A DNA stretch of 64,000 bases from Nematostella vectensis (Eukaryota > Cnidaria > Anthozoa > Actiniaria > Edwardsiidae), in assembly GCF_932526225.1 (NCBI RefSeq), contig NC_064044.1, positions 129,001 to 193,000 of the forward strand, in the 5' to 3' direction. The notes beneath the pieces are model-generated. The model saw only the letters and a list, made by a program, of their open reading frames with translations, did no database searches and was not told the origin of the DNA. Below are positions 36,024 to 48,458 of this stretch, one piece after another; within the stretch, counting starts at the first letter, position 1, and every line of letters begins with the position of its first letter. The position numbers and the translations under genes are program-made.

Positions 36024-38026
36024 ATTCTCCCCCCTTACGTCTTTATTTCTATTTATTTTATGATTTTCACATGATACCAAAACAGCGTCTTTTTTCTTCG
36101 CTAATTTGATGTCATGTACACAATAAAAGAGATGCGCCCGTGCGCATGGCGAGTCCCCAAGGGACCCAAGACGCCCAAATAGACCTCTATTTTTTGTCAT
36201 CCACAATCTCGGCGAGCTGTGCGTGGCGTAACCGTATTACAGGCCTGGGATCCTGGTTATTGTCCTCCCCATTAATGCGCGGGTTGGGATAACCTTGCAA
36301 GAGTGTTGTACAGCATATTCGCTCGGAAATATCGGTGCTTGGGGCCTTCGGGTTCTTTACAGCCTTCCGTAAAAGCCTTGTGCTGCCATACCGATTGGGT
36401 AATCCGTATGTATGGTTTCCGTTTTGTTCTTCAGCCCGGGTTCGATCCCAGGCCAATGGGCTTTTTTTTTTAGTTCGTTTTTTTTTCTGTGTGCTGGACC
36501 CCCTTAATCCTGATAGGTTTTGCGCAAAAATAATAAAAAAAAGTGAGTTTGCAAAATAAGCTTGCTAGATTTATTGATTATATGTATTCAATTTGTTCCT
36601 TGGAAGTTAACAAAAAACACAAAGCAAAGAGTTTGAGGAAGTAAACAAGTATGTGAACTTTAATGTTCTATTTGAAGGGGTGCATTTTGTACAGGGAAGC
36701 ATACATAGAATGCTTAACTGGTGGAGAGGGAAGAGGTAAAAGTTTATTGAGCATAATTTCAACAATAGCAGGGGGAAGAGAGGGGCACTCTCTTCATACA
36801 ATATTGCAGTTGTTACCTATTATTAAATAAGTTTGTAACATGTCTTTGTTTATTAAGCAAGGTCTATTTCTGAGACAAGCAAACTCAAGTAAGGCTGTTG
36901 AAATAACAGGTGAGTGTTAAAAGAAAAACAATTATCTGATTAGAAAACTACTGTAGATTCCTTTGCACCAAAATAAGAACAAACTTCATTTTGTTTGTTA
37001 TTTCTGAGGAACGAGATGTGCTCTACAAAGCCATAAAGAAATATGTATTGCTCATCTAAATTATACAAGTAAATGATAATATTAAAAAAGAACTACTGTA
37101 AGTAATTAGAGTGGTTTTCATTAACCCGTGAAACAAAGTGTGATAGTTAAACGGTAATAGTTAGTAAAACACAAAAAAGTACAATAGAATCAGATCACCA
37201 CAAAGTGTAATACGCTAAAGCGTAGTTCACGGGTTAATGAAGGTTTTGACATTTCAACCTTACATCCACATGAAAGTAATGCCTAATATCGAGTGCCCTA
37301 CAGTAAGTGTTTTGCAGTCAAGTTGTTTTCTGTTAGTAGGTAAAACAATTTTCTAAATAATAGTAATCATAGCTATGGTCACCACTTACACATATAGAAC
37401 TTGTAATGAAAAGAAAGAAAAATATATATATATATGCAGTCAAACAACAGAATTGCATGATAACCTTGAATATATTGAATAAAGGACTGCAAAAAAACAT
37501 CTTTTGTACTAGTTGCTTGAATTGACCGTTGGCTATTTTTAGCTGAATTCCCCTCCCCCTCTAAAAAAGAAAATAATAATAATAATAGAACAAAACTAAA
37601 AAGAAAACAAACATAACAGAGACCCTCACCAACAATTTTGATTTTTTTTACTTTCCTTTAAATGGGGAGTGTCATGGTTAAGAGATTTGCAATAGCTCTA
37701 GAGCCCTGACACAATGAACTTCAGTGAAATTCTAATACTGACTTATGAGCTTTTGGTACATGTGGGAGACTTTAAACAAAACAAAAAAAATGACCACAAA
37801 CTGTCAATTAACATAGTTTTCAATATAATATTGCATATTATTTAATAAGGTATTCACAGCTTTTAAAAAGTTCAACTGTTTGTTGACACTTAAAAGCCTA
37901 CAATAATCACTGACTCCAGACATGCGCAGTACTATGCTGCTGCCCCTTAAAAGTAAAATACACTTTACCTAGTCAGCGTAGACAAAATTGCGAATTTTGT
38001 CAATATTCTAATATGAAGATGTCAAT
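36024..38026 (+). repeat. Repeat unit, copy 19
   Basis: 2003 bp; B box 36439-36449. CAGCCCGGG replaces CAGACCGGG just before the B box. TTTCTGAGG near 37002 and GTAAAACAATTTTC near 37340 are shared with copy 20. Confidence 0.95.
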
Positions 38027-40030
38027 ATTCTCCCCCCTTACGTCTTTATTTCTATTTATTTTATGATTTTCACATGATACCAAAACAGCGTCTTTTTTCT
38101 TCGCTAATTTGATGTCATGTACACAATAAAAGAGATGCGCCCGTGCGCATGGCGAGTCCCCAAGGGACCCAAGACGCCCAAATAGACCTCTATTTTTTGT
38201 CATCCTCAATCTCGGCGAGCTGTGCGTGGCGTAACCGTATTACAGGCCTGGGATCCTGGTTATTGTCCTCCCCATTAATGCGCGGGTTGGGATAACCTTG
38301 CAAGAGTGTTGTACAGCATATTCGCTCGGAAATATCGGTGCTTGGGGCCTTCGGGTTCTTTACAGCCTTCCGTAAAAGCCTTGTGCTGCCATACCGATTG
38401 GGTAATCCGTATGTATGGTTTCCGTTTTGTTCTTCAGACCGGGTTCGATCCCAGGCCAATGGGCTTTTTTTTTAGTTCGTTTTTTTTTTCTTTGTGCTGG
38501 ACCCCCTTAATCCTGATAGGTTTTGCGCAAAAATAATAAAAAAAAGTGAGTTTGCAAAATAAGCTTGCTAGATTTATTGATTATATGTATTAAATTTGTT
38601 CCTTGGAAGTTAACAAAAAACACAAAGCAAAGAGTTTGAGGAAGTAAACAAGTATGTGAACTTTAATGTTCTATTTGAAGGGGTGCATTTTGTACAGGGA
38701 AGCATACATAGAATGCTTAACTGGTGGAGAGGGAAGAGGTAAAAGTTTATTGAGCATAATTTCAACAATAGCAGGGGGAAGAGAGGGGCACTGTCTTCAT
38801 ACAATATTGCAGTTGTTACCTATTATTAAATAAGTTTGTAACATGTCTTTGTTTATTAAGCAAGGTCTATTTCTGAGACAAGCAAACTCAAGTAAGGCTG
38901 TTGAAATAACAGGTGAGTGTTAAAAGAAAAACAATTATCTGATTAGAAAACTACTGTAGATTCCTTTGCACCAAAATAAGAACAAACTTCATTTTGTTTG
39001 TTATTTCTGAGGAACGAGATGGGCTCTACAAAGCCATAAAGAAATATGTATTGCTCATCTAAATTATACAAGTAAATGATAATATTAAAAAAGAACTACT
39101 GTAAGTAATTAGAGTGGTTTTCATTAACCCGTGAAACAAAGTGTGATAGTTAAACGGTAATAGTTAGTAAAACACAAAAAAGTACAATAGAATCAGATCA
39201 CCACAAAGTGTAATACGCTAAAGCGTAGTTCACGGGTTAATGAAGGTTTTGACATTTCAACCTTACATCCACATGAAAGTAATGCCTAATATCGAGTGCC
39301 CTACAGTAAGTGTTTTGCAGTCAAGTTGTTTTCTGTTAGTAGGTAAAACAATTTTCTAAATAATAGTAATCATAGCTATGGTCACCACTTACACATATAG
39401 AACTTGTAATGAAAAGAAAGAAAAAAAATATATATATATGCAGTCAAACAACAGAATTGCATGATAACCTTGAATATATTGAATAAAGGACTGCAAAAAA
39501 ACATCTTTTGTACAAGTTGCTTGAATTGACCGTTGGCTATTTTTAGCTGAATTCCCCTCCCCCTCTAAAAATGAAAATAATAATAATAATAGAACAAAAC
39601 TAAAAAGAAAACAAACATAACAGAGACCCCCACCAACAATTTTGATTTTTTTTACTTTCCTTTAAAAGGTGAGTGTCATGGTTAAGAGATTTGCAATAGC
39701 TCTAGAGCCCTGACACAATGAACTTCAGTGAAATTCTAATACTGACTTATGAGCTTTTGGTACATGTGGGAGACTTTAAACAAAACAAAAAAAAATGACC
39801 ACAAACTGTCAATTAACATAGTTTTCAATATAATATTGCATATTATTTAATAAGGTATTCACAGCTTTTAAAAAGTTCAACTGTTTGTTGACACTTAAAA
39901 GCCTAAATAATCACTGACTCCAGACATGCGCAGTACTATGCTGCTGCCCCTTAAAAGTAAAATACACTTTACCTAGTCAGCGTAGACAAAATTGCGAATT
40001 TTGTCAATATTCTAATATGAAGGTGTCAAT
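38027..40030 (+). repeat. Repeat unit, copy 20
   Basis: 2004 bp; B box 38442-38452. Private changes include CATCCTCAATC near 38201, TATTAAATTTG near 38589 and GTACAAGTTG near 39510. Confidence 0.95.
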
Positions 40031-42036
40031 ATTCTCCCCCCTTACGTCTTTATTTCTATTTATTTTATGATTTTCACATGATACCAAAACAGCGTCTTTT
40101 TTCTTCGCTAATTTGATGTCATGTACACAATAAAAGAGATGCGCCCGTGCGCATGGCGAGTCCCCAAGGGAACCAAGACGCCCAAAAAGACCTCTATTTT
40201 TTGTCATCCACAATCTCGGCGAGCTGTGCGTGGCGTAACCGTATTACAGGCCTGGGATCCTGGTTATTGTCCTCCCCATTAATGCGCGGGTTGGGATAAC
40301 CTTGCAAGAGTGTTGTACAGCATATTCGCTCGGAAATATCGGTGCTTGGGGCCTTCGGGTTCTTTACAGCCTTCCGTAAAAGCCTTGTGCTGCCATACCG
40401 ATTGGGTAATCCGTATGTATGGTTTCCGTTTTGTTCTTCAGACCGGGTTCGATCCCAGGCCAATGGGCTTTTTTTTTTAGTTCGTTTTTTTTTTTCTGTG
40501 TGCTGGACCCCCTTAATCCTGATAGGTTTTGCGCAAAAATAATAAAAAAAAGTGAGTTTGCAAAATAAGCTTGCTAGATTTATTGATTATATGTATTCAA
40601 TTTGTTCCTAGGAAGTTAACAAAAAACACAAAGCAAAGAGTTTGAGGAAGTAAACAAGTATGTGAACTTTAATGTTCTATTTGAAGGGGTGCATTTTGTA
40701 CAGGGAAGCATACATAGAATGCTTAACTGGTGGAGAGGGAAGAGGTAAAAGTTTATTGAGCATAATTTCAACAATAGCAGGGGGAAGAGAGGGGCACTCT
40801 CTTCATACAATATTGCAGTTGTTACCTATTATTAAATAAGTTTATAACATGTCTTTGTTTATTAAGCAAGGTCTATTTCTGAGATAAGCAAACTCAAGTA
40901 AGGCTGTTGAAATAACAGGTGAGTGTTAAAAGAAAAACAATTATCTGATTAGAAAACTACTGTAGATTCCTTTGCACCAAAATAAGAACAAACTTCATTT
41001 TGTTTGTTATTTATGAGGAACGAGATGAGCTCTACAAAGCCATAAAGAAATATGTATTGCTCATCTAAATTATACAAGTAAATAATAATATTAAAACAGA
41101 ACTACTGTAAGTAATTAGAGTGGTTTTCATTAACCCGTGAAACAAAGTGTAATAGTTAAACGGTAATTGTTAGTAAAACACAAAAAAGTACATTAGAGTC
41201 AGATCACCACAAAGTGTAATACGCTAAAGCGTAGTTCACGGGTTAATGAAGGTTTTGACATTTCAACCTTACATCCACATGAAAGTAATGCCTAATATCG
41301 AGTGCCCTACAGTAAGTGTTTTGCAGTCAAGTTGTTTTCTGTTAGTAGGTAAAAAAATATTCTAAATAATAGTAATCATAGCTATGGTCACCACTTACAC
41401 ATATAGAACTTGTAATGAAAAGAAAGAAAGAAAATATATATATATGCAGTCAAACAACAGAATTGCATGATAACCTTGAATATATTGAATAAAGGACTGC
41501 AAAAAACATCTTTTGTACTAGTTGCTTGAATTGACCCTTGGCTATTTTTAGCTGAATTCCCCTCCCCCTCTAAAAAAGAAAATAATAATAATAATAGAAC
41601 AAAACTAAAAAGAAAACAAACATAACAGAGACCCCCACCAACAATTTTGATTTTTTTTACTTTCCTTTGAAAGGGGAGTGTCATGGTTAAGAGATTTGCA
41701 ATAGCTCTAGAGCCCTGACACAATGAACTTCAGTGAAATTCTAATACTGACTTATGAGCTTTTGGTACATGTGGGAGACTTTAAACAAAACAAACAAAAT
41801 GACCACAAACTGTCAATTAACATAGTTTTCAATATAATATTGCATATTATTTAATAAGGTATTCACAGCTTTTAAAAAGTTCAACTGTTTGTTGACACTT
41901 AAAAGCCTACAATAATCACTGACTCCAGACATGCGAAGTACTATGCTGCTGCCCCTTTAAAGTAAAATACAGCTTTACTTAGTCAGCGTAGACAATATTG
42001 CGGATTTTGTCAATATTCTAATATGAAGATGTCAAT
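40031..42036 (+). repeat. Repeat unit, copy 21
   Basis: 2006 bp; B box 40446-40456. Its interval 40845-41195 carries a cluster of linked changes (TTTATAAC, GAGATAAGC, AAAACAGAAC, GTGTAATAG, GTAATTGTTAG, TACATTAGAGTC) repeated exactly in copy 22. Confidence 0.95.
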
Positions 42037-44042
42037 ATTCTCCCCCCTTACGTCTTTATTTCTATTTATTTTATGATTTTCACATGATACCAAAACAGCG
42101 TCTTTTTTCTTCGCTAATTTGATGTCATGTACACAATAAAAGAGATGCGCCCGTGCGCATGGCGAGTCCCCAAGGGACCCACGACGCCCAAATAGACCTC
42201 TATTTTTTGTCATCCACAATCTCGGCGAGCTGTGCGTGGCGTAACCGTATTACAGGCCTGGGATCCTGGTTATTGTCCTCCCCATTAATGCGCGGGTTGG
42301 GATAACCTTGCAAGAGTGTTGCACAGCATATTCGCTCGGAAATATCGGTGCTTGGGGCCTTCGGGTTCTTTACAGCCTTCCGTAAAAGCCTTGTGCTGCC
42401 ATACCGATTGGGTAATCCGTATGTATGGTTTCCGTTTTGTTCTTCAGACCGGGTTCGATCCCAGGCCAATGGGCTTTTTTTTTTAGTTCGTTTTTTTTTC
42501 TGTGTGCTGGACCCCCTTAATCCTGATAAGTTTTGCGCAAAAATAATAAAAAAAAGTGAGTTTGCAAAATAAGCTTGCTAGATTTATTGATTATATGTAT
42601 TCAATTTGTTCCTAGGAAGTTAACAAAAAACACAAAGCAAAGAGTTTGAGGAAGTAAACAAGTATGTGAACTTTAATGTTCTATTTGAAGGGGTGCATTT
42701 TGTACAGGGAAGCATACATAGAATGCTTAACTGGTGGAGAGGGAAGAGGTAAAAGTTTATTGAGCATAATTTCAACAATAGCAGGGGGAAGAGAGGGGCA
42801 CTCTCTTCATACAATATTGCAGTTGTTACCTATTATTAAATAAGTTTATAACATGTCTTTGTTTATTAAGCAAGGTCTATTTCTGAGATAAGCAAACTCA
42901 AGTAAGGCTGTTGAAATAACAGGTGAGTGTTAAAAGAAAAACAATTATCTGATTAGAAAACTACTGTAGATTCCTTTGCACCAAAATAAGAACAAACTTC
43001 ATTTTGTTTGTTATTTATGAGGAACGAGATGAGCTCTACAAAGCCATAAAGAAATATGTATTGCTCATCTAAATTATACAAGTAAATAATAATATTAAAA
43101 CAGAACTACTGTAAGTAATTAGAGTGGTTTTCATTAACCCGTGAAACAAAGTGTAATAGTTAAACGGTAATTGTTAGTAAAACACAAAAAAGTACATTAG
43201 AGTCAGATCACCACAAAGTGTAATACGCTAAAGCGTAGTTCACGGGTTAATGAAGGTTTTGACATTTCAACCTTACATCCACATGAAAGTAATGCCTAAT
43301 ATCGAGTGCCCTACAGTAAGTGTTTTGCAGTCAAGTTGTTTTCTGTTAGTAGGTAAAAAAATATTCTAAATAATAGTAATCATAGCTATGGTCACCACTT
43401 ACACATATAGAACTTGTAATGAAAAGAAAGAAAGAAAATATATATATATGCAGTCAAACAACAGAATTGCATGATAACCTTGAATATATTGAAAAAAGGA
43501 CTGCAAAAAAACATCTTTTGTACTAGTTGCTTGAATTGACCCTTGGCTATTTTAAGCTGAATTCCCCTCCCCCTCTAAAAATGAAAATAATAATAATAAT
43601 AGAACAAAACTAAAAGGAAAACAAACATAACAGAGACCCCAACCAACAATTTTGATTTTTTTTTACTTTCCTTTAAAGGGGGAGTGTCATGTTTAAGAGA
43701 TTTGCAATAGCTCTAGAGCCCTGACACAATGAACTTCAGTGAACTTCTAATACTGACTTATGAGCTTTTGGTACATGTGGGAGACTTTAAACAAAACGAA
43801 AAAAATGACCACAAACTGTCAATTAACATAGTTTTCAATATAATATTGCATATTATTTAATAAGGTATTCACAGCTTTTAAAAACTTCAACTGTTTGTTG
43901 ACACTTAAAAACCTACAATAATCACTGACTCCAGACATGCGCAGTACTATGCTGCTGCCCCTTTAAAGTAAAATACAGCTTTACTTTGTCAGCGTAGACA
44001 AAATTGCGGATTTTGTCAATATTCTAATATGAAGATTTCAAT
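42037..44042 (+). repeat. Repeat unit, copy 22
   Basis: 2006 bp; B box 42452-42462. It shares the linked change cluster of copy 21 at a 2006-bp offset (about 42850-43205). TTGCACAGC near 42319 and GATAAGTTTT near 42527 are private. Confidence 0.95.
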
Positions 44043-46249
44043 ATTCTCCCCCCTTACGTCTTTATTTCTATTTATTTTATGATTTTCACATGATACCAAA
44101 ACAGCGTCTTTTTTCTTCGCTAATTTGATGTCATGTACACAATAAAAGAGATGCGCCCGTGCGCATGGCGAGTCCCCAAGGGACCCAAGACGCCCAAATA
44201 GACCTCTATTTTTTGTCATCCACAATCTCGGCGAGCTGTGCGTGGCGTAACCGTATTACAGGCCTGGGATCCTGGTTATTGTCCTCCCCATTAATGCGCG
44301 GGTTGGGATAACCTTGCAAGAGTGTTGTACAGCATATTTGCTCGGAAATATCGGTGCTTGGGGCCTTCGGGTTCTTTACAGCCTTCCGTAAAAGCATTGT
44401 GCTGCCATACCGATTGGGTAATCCGTATGTATGGTTTCCGTTTTGTTCTTCAGACCGGGTTCGATCCCAGGCCAATGGGCTTTTTTTTTAGTTCGTTTTT
44501 TTTCTTTGTGCTGGACCCCCTTAATCCTGATAGGTTTTGCGCAAAAATAATAAAAAAAGTGAGTTTGCAAAATAAGCTTGCTAGATTTATTGATTATATG
44601 TATTCAATTTGTTCCTAGTAATCCGTATGTATGGTTTCCGTTTTGTTCTTCAGACCGGGTTCGATCCCAGGCCAATGGGCTTTTTTTTTTAGTTCGTTTT
44701 TTTTTCTTTGTTCTGGACCCCCTTAATCCTGATAGGTTTTGCGCAAAAATAATAAAAAAAAGTGAGTTTGCAAAATAAGCTTGCTAGATTTATTGATTAT
44801 ATGTATTCAATTTGTTCCTAGGAAGTTAACAAAAAACACAAAGCAAAGAGTTTGAGGAAGTAAACAAGTATGTGAACTTTAATGTTCTATTTAAAGGGGT
44901 GCATTTTGTACAGGGAAGCATACATAGAATGCTTAACTGGTGGAGAGGGAAGAGGTAAAAGTTTATTGAGCATAATTTCAACAATAGCAGGGGGAAGAGA
45001 GGGGCACTCTCTTCATACAATATTGCAGTTGTTACCTATTATTAAATAAGTTTGTAACATGTCTTTGTTTATTAAGCAAGGTCTATTTCTGAGACAAGCA
45101 AACTCAAGTAAGGCTGTTGAAATAACAGGTGAGTGTTAAAAGAAAAACAATTATCTGATTAGAAAACTACTGTAGATTCCTTTGCACCAAAATAAGAACA
45201 AACTTCATTTTGTTTGTTATTTATGAGGAACGAGATGAGCTCTACAAAGCCATAAAGAAATATGTATTGCTCATCTAAATTATACAAGTAAATAATAATA
45301 TTAAAAAAGAACTACTGTAAGTAATTAGAGTGGTTTTCATTAACCCGTGAAACAAAGTGTGATAGTTAAACGGTAATAGTTAGTAAAACACAAAAAAGTA
45401 CAATAGAATCAGATCACCACAAAGTGTAATACGCTAAAGCGTAGTCCACGGGTTAATGAAGGTTTTGACATTTCAACCTTACATCCACATGAAAGTAATG
45501 CCTAATATCGAGTGCCCTACAGTAAGTGTTTTGCAGTCAAGTTGTTTTCTGTTAGTAGGTAAAAAAATATTCTAAATAATAGTAATCATAGCTTTGGTCA
45601 CCACGTACACATATAGAACTTGTAATGAAAAGAAAGAAAAAATATATATATATATATGCAGTCAAACAACAGAATTGCATGATAACCTTGAATATATTGA
45701 ATAAAGGACTGCAAAAAAACATCTTTTGTACTAGTTGCTTGAATTGACCGTTGGCTATTTTTAGCTGAATTCCCCTAACCCTCTAAAAAAGAAAATAATA
45801 ATAATAATAGAACAAAACTAAAAAGAAAACAAACATAACAGAGACCCCCACCAACAATTTTGATTTTTTTTACTTTCCTTTAAAAGGGGAGTGTCATGGT
45901 TAAGAGATTTGCAATAGCTCTAGAGCCCTGACACAATGAACTTCAGTGAAATTCTAATACTGACTTATGAGCTTTTGGTACATGTGGGAGACTTTAAACA
46001 AAACAAACAAAATGACCACAAACTGTCAATTAACATAGTTTTCAATATAATATTGCATATTATTTAATAAGGTATTCACAGCTTTTAAAAAGTTCAACTG
46101 TTTGTTGACACTTAAAAGCCTACAATAATCACTGACTCCAGACATGCGCAGTACTATGCTGCTGCCCCTTTAAAGTAAAATACAGCTTTACTTAGTCAGC
46201 GTAGACAAAATTGCGGATTTTGTTAATATTCTAATATGAAGATGTCAAT
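44043..46249 (+). repeat. Repeat unit, copy 23 (with 200-bp internal duplication)
   Basis: 2207 bp, about 200 bp longer than most copies because the segment from the TAATCCG motif to GTTCCTAG is present twice (44419-44618 and 44619-44821). Two B boxes result, at 44458-44468 and 44658-44668, each with its own T tract. One MITE arm is altered (TCCACGGG near 45445). Confidence 0.95.
44419..44821 (+). repeat. Internal 200-bp tandem duplication in copy 23
   Basis: Segments 44419-44618 and 44619-44821 are nearly identical; each runs from TAATCCG to CCTAG. The second has slightly longer T and A runs and TTGTTCTGG in place of TTGTGCTGG. It doubles the B box and T tract but leaves out the upstream part of the island, including the 5' strand of the closing helix. 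Confidence 0.95.
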
Positions 46250-48458
46250 ATTCTCCCCCCTTACGTCTTTATTTCTATTTATTTTATGATTTTCACATGA
46301 TACCAAAACAGCGTCTTTTTTCTTCGCTAATTTGATGTCATGTACACAATAAAAGAGATGCGCCCGTGCGCATGGCGAGTCCCCAAGGGACCCAAGACGC
46401 CCAAATAGACCTCTATTTTTTGTCATCCACAATCTCGGCGAGCTGTGCGTGGCGTAACCGTATTACAGGCCTGGGATCCTGGTTATTGTCCTCCCCATTA
46501 ATGCGCGGGTTGGGATAACCTTGCAAGAGTGTTGTACAGCATATTCGCTCGGAAATATCGGTGCTTGGGGCCTTCGGGTTCTTTACAGCCTTCCGTAAAA
46601 GCCTTGTGCTGCCATACCGATTGGGTAATCCGTATGTATGGTTTCCGTTTTGTTCTTCAGACCGGGTTCGATCCCAGGCCAATGGGCTTTTTTTTAGTTC
46701 GTTTTTTTTCTTTGTGCTGGACCCCCTTAATCCTGATAGGTTTTGCGCAAAAATAATAAAAAAAAGTGAGTTTGCAAAATAAGCTTGCTAGATTTATTGA
46801 TTATATGTATTCAATTTGTTCCTAGTAATCCGTATGTATGGTTTCCGTTTTGTTCTTCATACCGGGTTCGATCCCAGGCCAATGGGCTTTTTTTTTTAGT
46901 TCGTTTTTTTTTCTTTGTGCTGGACCCCCTTAATCCTGATAGGTTTTGCGCAAAAATAATAAAAAAAAGTGAGTTTGCAAAATAAGCTTGCTAGATTTAT
47001 TGATTATATGTATTCAATTTGTTCCTAGGAAGTTAACAAAAAACACAAAGCAAAGAGTTTGAGGAAGTAAACAAGTATGTGAACTTTAATGTTCTATTTG
47101 AAGGGGTGCATTTTGTACAGGGAAGCATACATAGAATGCTTAACTGGTGGAGAGGGAAGAGGTAAAAGTTTATTGAGCATAATTTCAACAATAGCAGGGG
47201 GAAGAGAGGGGCACTCTCTTCATACAATATTGCAGTTGTTACCTATTATTAAATAAGTTTGTAACATGTCTTTGTTTATTAAGCAAGGTCTATTTCTGAG
47301 ACAAGCAAACTCAAGTAAGGCTGTTGAAATAACAGGTGAGTGTTAAAAGAAAAACAATTATCTGATTAGAAAACTACTGTAGATTCCTTTGCACCAAAAT
47401 AAGAACAAACTTCATTTTGTTTGTTATTTATGAGGAACGAGATGAGCTCTACAAAGCCATAAAGAAATATGTATTGCTCATCTAAATTATACAAGTAAAT
47501 AATAATATTAAAAAAGAACTACTGTAAGTAATTAGAGTGGTTTTCATTAACCCGTGAAACAAAGTGTGATAGTTAAACGGTAATAGTTAGTAAAACACAA
47601 AAAAGTACAATAGAATCAGATCACCACAAAGTGTAATACGCTAAAGCGTAGTTCACGGGTTAATGAAGGTTTTGACATTTCAACCTTACATCCACATGAA
47701 AGTAATGCATAATATCGAGTGCCCTACAGTAAGTGTTTTGCAGTCAAGTTGTTTTCTGTTAGTAGGTAAAAAAATATTCTAAATAATAGTAATCACAGCT
47801 ATGGTCACCACTTACACATATAGAACTTGTAATGAAAAGAAAGAAAGAAAATATATATATATGCAGTCAAACAACAGAATTGCATGATAACCTTGAATAT
47901 ATTGAATAAAGGACTGCAAAAAAACATCTTTTGTACTAGTTGCTTGAATTGACCCTTGGCTATTTTTAGCTGAATTCCCCTCCCCCTCTATAAAAGAAAA
48001 TAATAATAATAATAATAGAACAAAACTAAAAAGAAAACAAACATAACAGAGACCCCCACAAACAATTTTGATTTTTTTTTACTTTCCTTTAAAAGGGGAG
48101 TGTCATGGTTAAGAGATTTGCAATAGCTCTAGAGCCCTGACACAATGAACTTCAGTGAAATTCTAATACTGACTTATGAGCTTTTGGTACATGTGGGAGA
48201 CTTTAAACAAAACAAACAAAATGACCACAAACTGTCAATTAACATAGTTTTCAATATAATATTGCATATTATTTAATAAGGTATTCACAGCTTTTAAAAA
48301 GTTCAACTGTTTGTTGACACTTAAAAGCCTACAATAATCACTGACTCCAGACATGCGCAGTACTATGCTGCTGCCCCTTTAAAGTAAAATACAGCTTTAC
48401 TTAGTCAGCGTAGACAAAATTGCGGATTTTGTTAATATTCTAATATGAAGATGTCAAT
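46250..48458 (+). repeat. Repeat unit, copy 24 (with 200-bp internal duplication)
   Basis: 2209 bp. It carries the same internal duplication as copy 23 (46626-46825 and 46826-47028), with B boxes at 46665-46675 and 46865-46875. The second module has a private CATACCGGG in place of CAGACCGGG. Confidence 0.95.
46626..47028 (+). repeat. Internal 200-bp tandem duplication in copy 24
   Basis: The same event as in copy 23, with the identical junction CCTAG/TAATCC at 46825/46826. Sharing of the junction by adjacent units shows they descend from one duplicated unit. Confidence 0.95.

Noticed and set aside
41388-41723. 111-codon reverse-strand open frame in copy 21
   Set aside because: It is created by chance indels in the poly-A and AAT tracts of this one copy. 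The peptide is low-complexity translation of T-rich and A-rich runs.
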